In this document: piece by piece, positions 37,749 to 43,739 of the stretch | Numbering within the stretch: the stretch's first letter is position 1 | How the letters are laid out: every line of letters begins with the position of its first letter | NCBI GenBank assembly: GCA_006226685.1 | Contig: SBGG01000077.1 | Location: forward strand, 1 to 43,739 | Reading direction: 5' to 3' | Length of the DNA stretch: 43,739 nt | From: Sphingomonadales bacterium | GTDB lineage: Bacteria; Pseudomonadota; Alphaproteobacteria; Sphingomonadales; Sphingomonadaceae | Program-made: the position numbers and the translations under genes | The notes under the pieces: model-generated | Seen by the model: only the letters and a program-made list of their open reading frames with translations | Databases searched by the model: none | What the model was told of the DNA's origin: nothing

Positions 37749-38761
37749 CAGGCCATAACGCCGAGCAAAGCGTCGCGCCGCGCCATCAGGCTTTCGAGCG
37801 GCTCGGGCTCCTCAAGGCCCTCCGCGATCGTCGCCATCGCCCGGTCGAGCCGCGCGCGCGACACCGCGCTGATATCCGGCAAGGCATTGGCGATGCCGAT
37901 CATATCGTCCATCTTCGCCCAGCAATTAAGCGCGAGGTCGCACCCCGCCTCCACCACCCCGGCGGCAAGCGAAGGAATGTCGCCTTTCAGCGCCTTCATG
38001 TCGAGATCGTCGGACATCAACAGCCCATCGAAACCGATCCGTCCCCGAATGATAGCATCGATTACGGTCGGAGACAGCGTCGCCGGGCGCTCCGCATCCC
38101 AAGCGGTATAGATGATATGGGCGGTCATGCCGATCGGCGCCTGATTGAGCGTTCGGAACGGCTCAAGGTCGGTTTCCAGCATCGCCTCATCGGCGGTGAC
38201 GATGGGCAGCTCCAAATGGCTGTCGACCGCAGCGCGGCCATGGCCCGGCATATGTTTAACGATGCCGACCACGCCGCCCGCACGCAGGCCATCGAGCACC
38301 GCCCGGCCCAGCGCGGCGACCCGCATCGGCTCCGCACCAAAAGTGCGATCGCCCATGATGTCGCTCGCCTCCTCCTGCCGCACGTCGAGCAGAGGCAACG
38401 CATCGACGGTAATGCCGCATTCCCGTAGAGTCGTGGCAATGGCCTGCGCATTGGCGTGCGCGGCGGCGATCGCGCTCGACGGAGCGACCTCATAGAGCGA
38501 ATCGAAACGCTGTGCGGACGGAAATTCCGGCCAGACCGGCGGCCGCATCCGCGCGACGCGCCCGCCCTCCTGATCGATCATGATGAGAAGATCGTCGCGC
38601 CCGTGCAGATCACGCAACGCGTCGGTCAACGCGCGAAGCTGCGCCTTGTCGGCGATGTTGCGACGAAAAAGGATATAGCCCGCCGGCTCGCTATCCCGAA
38701 AGAACGCCTGTTCCTCCGCATGGAGCGCCTCCCCGGCCAGCCCGAAAATTACCGGCTTCAT
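37748..38761 (-). CDS. nagZ: Beta-N-acetylhexosaminidase NagZ
   Basis: This cytosolic glycoside hydrolase of family GH3 removes GlcNAc from anhydro-muropeptides during peptidoglycan recycling. The catalytic dyad loop KHMPGHGRAAVDSHLELP is intact, with His and Asp in place. So are LIMIDQEGGRVARMRPP and the nucleophile region LLMSDDLDMKAL. Length 337 residues, as usual. In many Gram-negatives NagZ products also induce AmpC beta-lactamase; no ampC or ampR is in the window. It follows the SPOR gene by 79 bases. Confidence 0.96.
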   Translation of the reverse strand: MKPVIFGLAGEALHAEEQAFFRDSEPAGYILFRRNIADKAQLRALTDALRDLHGRDDLLIMIDQEGGRVARMRPPVWPEFPSAQRFDSLYEVAPSSAIAAAHANAQAIATTLRECGITVDALPLLDVRQEEASDIMGDRTFGAEPMRVAALGRAVLDGLRAGGVVGIVKHMPGHGRAAVDSHLELPIVTADEAMLETDLEPFRTLNQAPIGMTAHIIYTAWDAERPATLSPTVIDAIIRGRIGFDGLLMSDDLDMKALKGDIPSLAAGVVEAGCDLALNCWAKMDDMIGIANALPDISAVSRARLDRAMATIAEGLEEPEPLESLMARRDALLGVMA

Positions 38762-38840
38762 GACAAGAACCTAGCGCGCAGCAAGCCGCGGGAAAAGGGA
38801 AATGCGCGGAGAGAACGGAAATGTCGGGGGGCGGGTGAAA

Positions 38841-39575
38841 TCAATTCACCACGATGCAATTCTCACCCGCGACTTTCAGCTTTCCACAGAGCGTCGCCGC
38901 ATCCTTGCCCGCGACCGCGCGCAGGCGATAGAATTTGGAACCGCCAACGGTCACCGGCTGAATATCATAAGTGAGGTCGGCGAGATAATCGAACCGCTTG
39001 GAAAAACGCTTCCACGCATCGCGTGCCAGCGCCTCATTGCCATAGGCGCCGAGCTGGATGGTGCCGCCCGCCACTTCGGGGGAGGCCCATCTGGCGGGCG
39101 CCTTCGCCTTGTCGCCAGTACGGTCCGCAACGGTGGTTTCGACCTTCTGAGAGGCCGCAGCCGCGCTCGCCACCTCGGTTGCGGGCGCCGTCTTGCCCGC
39201 CGGACCGCCGACGATAGGCGCCTCGGGCAGGCGCGTCGGATCGATTGTCCCGCTGCGCTCCACCCCTTCGCTCGCGGCGAAGCTGGCATCGCCCTCGCCC
39301 TGAAACTTCTTGGCGTCGGCGTCAGCGGCAGGAATTTTGTAACTGCCCGCTGGCGCCGCGATGAGCTGGGCCTCGCCCGAGGAGGAAAGGTGGCTGCGAA
39401 TCAGATAGATGCCCGCGACCACCAGACCGATCAGGGCCAGCCCGGCCAGCACGAACAAGGCGAGACGCAGCGGCGAAACCTCACGCTCATCCTCATCGTC
39501 ATAGGCAGGTTCCAGCCATGGCAGACGGTCTTCATCGTCCAGCGCGAGACTGTCATACATGCGGTCGACCATCAT
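38841..39575 (-). CDS. Single-span SPOR-domain protein
   Basis: This 244-residue bitopic protein has an acidic cytoplasmic head (about 1–30, EDRLPWLEPAYDDEDERE) and one helix (about 35–58, ALFVLAGLALIGLVVAGIYLI). A periplasmic Ala/Pro-rich linker leads to a C-terminal SPOR domain (GGTIQLGAYGNEALARDAWKRF through CGKLKVAGENCIVVN). SPOR domains target glycan strands lacking stem peptides at the septum, so it is probably a division or wall protein of the DedD/FtsN kind. The ATG overlaps the argS stop (ATGA). The argS–SPOR–nagZ–scpAB–tat order recurs in related alphaproteobacteria. Confidence 0.88.
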   Translation of the reverse strand: MMVDRMYDSLALDDEDRLPWLEPAYDDEDEREVSPLRLALFVLAGLALIGLVVAGIYLIRSHLSSSGEAQLIAAPAGSYKIPAADADAKKFQGEGDASFAASEGVERSGTIDPTRLPEAPIVGGPAGKTAPATEVASAAAASQKVETTVADRTGDKAKAPARWASPEVAGGTIQLGAYGNEALARDAWKRFSKRFDYLADLTYDIQPVTVGGSKFYRLRAVAGKDAATLCGKLKVAGENCIVVN

Positions 39576-41299
39576 TGCATCTCCGAAAGCGCCTCAACCC
39601 CCATGAGCGCCAGCCCGTTACGGATTATCTGCCCTATTTGGCGCGCCAAGAAAAGCCTGACCGAAGTAATCTGCGGATCGTCGACCATGATGACGCGCCG
39701 CGCCGGATCGTCATTGCCCATGTTCCACCAGCCATGGAAAGCTGCCGCCAGATCATTCAGATAAAAGGCGATTCTATGCGGCTCCCGGTTTTGCGCGGCG
39801 CCTTCGACGATACGCGGAAACTGCGCCGCGAGCTTGACCAGCGCCAGCTCCTCCGTCCCAAGAAGGGACATGTCCGGCTCAGAAAGCGGCACGCCCGCCT
39901 CCTGCGCCCGCCGCCCGAGCGACGCGATCCGCGCATGGGCATATTGCACATAGAAGACCGGATTATCTTTCGAGGCTTCCACCACCTTGGCGAAGTCGAA
40001 ATCCATCTGCGCATCGGCCTTGCGGGTGAGCATGGTAAAGCGCACCACATCCTTGCCGACCTCGTTCACCACATCGGCGAGCGTGACGAAATTGCCCGCG
40101 CGCTTCGACATCTTCACCGGCTCGCCGTCGCGCAGCAGGCGCACCATCTGCACCAGCTTCACGTCGAACCGGGCCTTGCCCTCGGTCAGCGCCGCGACCG
40201 CCGCCTGAATCCGCTTCACCGTACCGGCATGATCCGCACCCCAGATGTCGATCAGCTGGTCGGATTTCTGCGCCTTCTGATAGTGATAGGCCATGTCGGC
40301 GCCGAAATAGGTCCACTGCCCGTTCGACTTCTTGATCGGCCGGTCCTGATCGTCACCATATTTCGTCGAACGGAAGAGCGGCAGTTCCACCGGCTCCCAA
40401 TCCTCCGGCACCTCGCCCTTGGGCGCTTCGAGCACGCCGTCATAAACGAGATCATGGACCCGCAGCCACGCCTCGGCAGCTTCGGGCTTTCCGGCCGCCT
40501 GCAATTCGGCTTCGGACGAGAAAACGTCATGATGGATGCCGAGCAACGCAAGGTCTGCCCGGATCATCTCCATCATCTCCGCCACCGCCGTCTGGCGGAA
40601 CAGCACGAGCCATTCGCTTTCCGGCGCATCGACGAACCGGGAGCCATAATGGGTGGCAAGATGATGCCCGACCGGCACCAGATAGGCACCGGGATACAGC
40701 CCCTCGGGTATCTCGCCCACATCCTCGCCCAGCGCCTCGCGATAGCGCAGGTGAACGGACCGGGCGAGCACATCGACCTGCCCGCCCGCATCGTTGATAT
40801 AATATTCGCGCGTTACCTCATGCCCGGCATATTGGAGCAAGGTCGCGAGCGCATCGCCAACCACCGCGCCCCGGCAATGCCCCATATGCATGGGGCCGGT
40901 GGGGTTGGCCGAGACATATTCGACATTGACGGAAATGCCCTTGCCGCTGTCCGACCGGCCATAATCACCTGCCAGATGCTCAATCTCGCGCAGTTCCGCC
41001 GCCCATGTTTCGGGGGTAAGGCGCATGTTGAGGAAACCCGGCCCGGCAACGGAAACCTCCGCGACCTCCGGCAACGCCTCAAGGCGAGCCGCTATTTTCC
41101 CGGCCAGTTCGCGCGGATTGGTTCCCGCGGGCTTGGCAAGCACCATCGCCGCATTGGTGGCAAGGTCGCCATGGGAAGGGTCGCGCGGCGGTTCGACCGT
41201 CACCGGCTTGCGGTTCAGCCCACCCGGCAATTCCCCGGCGGCTTCCATGGCATCGAGCAGCGCCTCCATATGGGCGGCGAAACGAACATAAAGGGTCAC
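39572..41299 (-). CDS. argS: Arginyl-tRNA synthetase
   Basis: This class I aminoacyl-tRNA synthetase charges tRNA-Arg. The HIGH-type motif is GPMHMGHCRGAVVGD, and the KMSKR-type motif is VKMSKRAGNF. The N-terminal additional domain and the C-terminal anticodon-binding helices (QYAHARIASLGRRAQE) are complete in 575 residues. Translation starts at a GTG at 41299 with AGGA about ten bases upstream. It is the first gene of the leftward operon leading to tatC. Confidence 0.97.
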   Translation of the reverse strand: MTLYVRFAAHMEALLDAMEAAGELPGGLNRKPVTVEPPRDPSHGDLATNAAMVLAKPAGTNPRELAGKIAARLEALPEVAEVSVAGPGFLNMRLTPETWAAELREIEHLAGDYGRSDSGKGISVNVEYVSANPTGPMHMGHCRGAVVGDALATLLQYAGHEVTREYYINDAGGQVDVLARSVHLRYREALGEDVGEIPEGLYPGAYLVPVGHHLATHYGSRFVDAPESEWLVLFRQTAVAEMMEMIRADLALLGIHHDVFSSEAELQAAGKPEAAEAWLRVHDLVYDGVLEAPKGEVPEDWEPVELPLFRSTKYGDDQDRPIKKSNGQWTYFGADMAYHYQKAQKSDQLIDIWGADHAGTVKRIQAAVAALTEGKARFDVKLVQMVRLLRDGEPVKMSKRAGNFVTLADVVNEVGKDVVRFTMLTRKADAQMDFDFAKVVEASKDNPVFYVQYAHARIASLGRRAQEAGVPLSEPDMSLLGTEELALVKLAAQFPRIVEGAAQNREPHRIAFYLNDLAAAFHGWWNMGNDDPARRVIMVDDPQITSVRLFLARQIGQIIRNGLALMGVEALSEMQ

Positions 41300-41368
41300 G
41301 TCATCATCCTGTTATCTACCCCCTCGGCGCGCCGTCCGGGCAGATCGCCGAAGATGAGGGACTATCGA

Positions 41369-42025
41369 TTATCTGGTAGCGTTATAGCGGAGCTGATCCT
41401 GAGTCAGATTGAACCCGACCAGCAGCTCAAAGCTCGTGCGCTGCAACGCCGCGCGCATTTCCGGGGTGGAAAAGGGATCGATTGCCGCATCCGCATCCCC
41501 GGCCTTGCGCTTGCCGCGCAGTTGCCGGTCAAGCTCGGGCGGCAGGGTGGCTGCGGCGCGATCGACATAGGATGCCGCCGTGGCACTGGCACTGGCGCGA
41601 TATTCTCCCGGTACGAAAGAAAGCGTCACCTGCCCTACCCGCTTGGCGATCACCGACGTGCCGCCACGCACCACGGTCGAAAAATAAGGAAGCGTCACCT
41701 GCCGCGCCTCGCTCGCGTCGCTGCGCCGGGCCTGCACGTCGAACGTGGCTTCGGTGTAGAATTTATCCCCGGCCTCGGAACAGGTCGATCGCAAATTGGT
41801 GATTTCCGCCACCACGTCAATGGCCGAAGCGTCCGTGCTGCCCGCCGGGTTGAACAGGGTGATATCGCCGGTCATTGCCGGGATGGCGGCGGCCGGGCAG
41901 GAGCTGCGCACCGCGACGATACCGCCGGTCTGGTCGATCTCCCCCTCGCGCGAACAGGCCGCGAGCGCCAGCATCGCCACGGCCGTGACGGAGGTTCTGA
42001 TGATCGAGGAGCAAGATACGGTCAC
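41369..42025 (-). CDS. Lipoprotein of unknown function
   Basis: This is a 218-residue exported protein with a lipoprotein signal peptide (MTVSCSSIIRTSVTAVAMLALAAC, lipobox LAAC, acylated Cys about residue 24). I choose the GTG at 42025 because AAGGGA stands seven bases upstream and it yields a standard signal peptide; an ATG at 42064 would add an unusual hydrophilic head. The mature part looks like a beta-rich domain (EITNLRSTCSEAGDKFYTEATFDVQARR), with no recognised family or catalytic motif. It lies 69 bases upstream of argS and is read in the same direction. Confidence 0.7.
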   Translation of the reverse strand: MTVSCSSIIRTSVTAVAMLALAACSREGEIDQTGGIVAVRSSCPAAAIPAMTGDITLFNPAGSTDASAIDVVAEITNLRSTCSEAGDKFYTEATFDVQARRSDASEARQVTLPYFSTVVRGGTSVIAKRVGQVTLSFVPGEYRASASATAASYVDRAAATLPPELDRQLRGKRKAGDADAAIDPFSTPEMRAALQRTSFELLVGFNLTQDQLRYNATR

Positions 42026-42139
42026 GGGCGATCCCTTGGAAAAGTGATCCGGCTTCTTATCCATAGCGGCAAGAGGGCGCAACAGAAACAGCGCCGGGAC
42101 ATGCCGCCACGAAGCGCCAATACGACATCTCACCCGCAA

Positions 42140-42167
42140 ATAATATCCTGTTGTGCAATTTTTGGAA
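42140..42167 (-). promoter_or_regulatory. Candidate promoter of the lipoprotein gene
   Basis: On the minus strand TTCCAA (42167–42162) and TATTAT (42145–42140) are separated by 16 bases, about 115 bases before the lipoprotein start. The -10 box is good for this genome. The divergent M20 gene probably has its own promoter in the same 190-base region, for example TTGTGC at 42151, but I see no clear -10 for it. Confidence 0.35.
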
Positions 42168-42214
42168 GAATGCGACAGTGCCCCTCAGGGATTAAGACAT
42201 GCCGAGGAGAGGCA

Positions 42215-43642
42215 ATGACACGCAATTTTCTGGCTATGATTGCCGGACCGATGGGCATCGCGACCCTTGTGACGCCTGCGGCCGCACAACCGACAAGACC
42301 GGACCAGCAGGCCTTTCTCGATATCTATCGCGACCTTGTGGAAACCGACACATCGATCCCGTCGGGCGACTGCACGCTGGCGGCCCGAAAAATGCTGGAC
42401 CATCTGCGCAAGGCCGGTTTCGACAAGGAGCAGGCCGAAATTTTCGTGCCGGACGGGCATCCGAAGGAAGGCGGCCTTATCGCCCGGATCGAAGGCAGCG
42501 ACCCTGATGCCGGGGCCATGCTGCTGGTCGATCATATCGATGTCGTCGCGGCCCGGCGCGAGGACTGGCCACGCGACCCGTTCAAAATGGTCGAGGAAAA
42601 CGGCTATTTCATCGCGCGCGGGGTGATCGACGACAAGGCGCTTTCCGCCATATGGGTCGACAGCCTGATCCGGATGAAGGCGGAAGACTTTCGTCCCCGG
42701 CGCACGATCAAGATCGCCCTGACCTGCGGCGAGGAAAGCGGCAATGGTGTCAATGGCGTCACCTGGCTGCTGGACCATCGGCGCGACGCGGTGGAAGCGG
42801 CGATGGCGTTCAACGAAGGCGGCCATGGCATTACCGATCAGGACGGCAAGCCCGTCGCCCTCTATCTGGCGGTTGGAGAAAAAAGCTCCGCCAATTTCAT
42901 CGTCGAAACCCGCGATGCGGGCGGGCATAGTTCCCGCCCGCGCGCCGACAATGCGATTTACGACCTCGCGGCGGCCCTGCTGCGGATCAGGGCGCTTCGC
43001 TTTCCCCTTCACCTGAGCGACACCACCCGATCCTATCTCGAACGCATGGCCCCCCTTGTCGGTGGAACCAAAGGCCGCGCCATGCGGGCCCTCGCCGCCA
43101 ATCCCACTGACCGGACGGCAGAAGCCATCGTCACCAGCGACCCGACCTATAATGGGATGCTGCGCACCACATGCGTAGCGACGATGCTGGAGGGCGGCCA
43201 TGCGGTAAACGCATTACCGCAACGAGCCCGCGCGACCATTCAGTGCCGCCTGCTGCCCGGCGACACAAGCGATGCCGTGCACCGCGCGCTGACGGAGGCG
43301 GTCGACGATGCCGCCATTTCCATCACTCCGGCCACCCCGGCGGAGGGACTTTCCCCCGTGGCTGTCGCGCCTCCCCTGACCGAGGCGATTTTACACCCCG
43401 CCGAAGAGGTTGCCCATATCATCTTCCCGGGTGTTCCTGTGGTTCCGACCCTGCTGACCGCCGGAACCGACGGGCGGTATCTCAACGCGGCGGGCATTCC
43501 CACTTACGGCATCCCCGGCATCCTGCTGGACCCGGACAGCAACGGCGCCCATGGCGTCAATGAACGCATCCGCACGGAGAGCATGTATCGCGGCCGCGAT
43601 TATCTCTACATGCTGATCCGGCGCTATGCGATGGAGCCATAG
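42215..43642 (+). CDS. Secreted M20-family metallopeptidase
   Basis: This 475-residue zinc peptidase has a signal peptide (about residues 1–24, ending TPAAAQ), so it acts in the periplasm or outside. The M20 metal ligands are readable: HID (H107, D109), the bridging Asp in GVIDDKA (about D139), the EE pair (E173–E174), and a C-terminal HGVNER His. The dimerisation domain carries GGHSSRPRADNA. The substrate is unknown; family members cleave dipeptides or release acyl groups. The ATG at 42215 has GGAGAGG just upstream. The same frame is open far upstream, but that part is antisense to argS. Confidence 0.92.
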   Translation: MTRNFLAMIAGPMGIATLVTPAAAQPTRPDQQAFLDIYRDLVETDTSIPSGDCTLAARKMLDHLRKAGFDKEQAEIFVPDGHPKEGGLIARIEGSDPDAGAMLLVDHIDVVAARREDWPRDPFKMVEENGYFIARGVIDDKALSAIWVDSLIRMKAEDFRPRRTIKIALTCGEESGNGVNGVTWLLDHRRDAVEAAMAFNEGGHGITDQDGKPVALYLAVGEKSSANFIVETRDAGGHSSRPRADNAIYDLAAALLRIRALRFPLHLSDTTRSYLERMAPLVGGTKGRAMRALAANPTDRTAEAIVTSDPTYNGMLRTTCVATMLEGGHAVNALPQRARATIQCRLLPGDTSDAVHRALTEAVDDAAISITPATPAEGLSPVAVAPPLTEAILHPAEEVAHIIFPGVPVVPTLLTAGTDGRYLNAAGIPTYGIPGILLDPDSNGAHGVNERIRTESMYRGRDYLYMLIRRYAMEP

Positions 43643-43739
43643 GTTCAGGCCCCCTTACTGGCACCGTTGAGGTTTGAAGCAAAATGGCTCAGCGCAAGGA
43701 GGAAAGGCGCAGGAATATGTCGATATTTCCAGGCTTTTC
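43643..43739. other. Window end without a recognisable gene
   Basis: The last 97 bases after the peptidase stop contain AGGAGG (near 43699) followed by an ATG at 43716, so a plus-strand gene might begin here. Too little is visible to judge. No terminator hairpin with a T-run is evident. Confidence 0.3.

Noticed and set aside
39518..42214. A plus-strand frame open for about 2.7 kb upstream of the M20 peptidase and continuous with it
   Set aside because: It runs antisense to argS and the lipoprotein gene, both with clear family motifs or signals, and its residues (His/Arg-rich) look like a shadow of GC-rich codons. The signal peptide and ribosome binding site place the true start at 42215.
1..43739. 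Search for mobile elements, defence islands, tRNA genes and CRISPR arrays
   Set aside because: No transposase or integrase motifs, no tRNA-like cloverleaf, no regularly spaced repeats beyond the 10-bp GGG array; the window is core chromosome.

Overview
The window reads as chromosome of an alphaproteobacterium, most likely a sphingomonad (Sphingomonadaceae). This is inferred from the high GC, the split glycine dehydrogenase (gcvPA/gcvPB), a complete dcw cluster of alphaproteobacterial type (MurE with the meso-DAP DNPR motif), and the argS–SPOR–nagZ–scpA–scpB–tatABC neighbourhood. No rRNA or tRNA gene, CRISPR array, insertion sequence, prophage or attachment site was found. Nearly everything between 2.5 and 42 kb is on the minus strand and very tightly packed.

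Layout from left to right. (1) 0–3.7 kb: a CpaF-type Flp/Tad pilus ATPase, a DMT-family transporter, a DUF938 methyltransferase-like protein and a small isoprenylcysteine-methyltransferase-family membrane protein. (2) 3.7–9.35 kb: the glycine cleavage operon gcvT–gcvH–[SAM methyltransferase]–gcvPA–gcvPB, read leftward behind a tandem glycine riboswitch. (3) 9.35–12.5 kb: dgt and a secreted TPR/SPOR protein. (4) 12.5–31.5 kb: the dcw cluster in the order mraZ, rsmH, ftsL, ftsI, murE, murF, mraY, murD, ftsW, murG, murC, a 65-residue protein of unknown function, murB, ddl, ftsQ, ftsA, ftsZ. Most neighbours overlap by 1–8 bases. (5) 31.5–34.8 kb: five GGG triplets spaced exactly 10 bp apart in front of mraZ (probable MraZ sites), a GldG/DUF4350-like membrane protein, a proline-rich single-span protein, a cysteine synthase with a possible leader peptide, and a hairpin-rich gap. 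(6) 34.8–41.3 kb: argS–SPOR protein–nagZ–scpA–scpB–tatA–tatB–tatC. (7) 41.3–43.7 kb: a lipoprotein of unknown function divergent from a secreted M20 metallopeptidase.

The genes share clear themes. The dcw block makes the peptidoglycan precursor (UDP-MurNAc-tripeptide, pentapeptide, lipid I and lipid II) and the divisome that uses it. NagZ recycles wall fragments, the SPOR proteins probably bind denuded septal glycans, ScpAB organises chromosomes before division, and Tat exports folded proteins. The glycine operon is a self-contained one-carbon module switched by its own ligand.

Most of the window is conserved housekeeping DNA, and I see no unmistakable new multi-gene system. The best candidates for something undescribed are the 65-residue dcw protein, the periodic GGG array in front of mraZ, the methyltransferase inside the gcv operon, the possible leader/hairpin control of the cysteine synthase, and the paired hairpins at 34590–34672.
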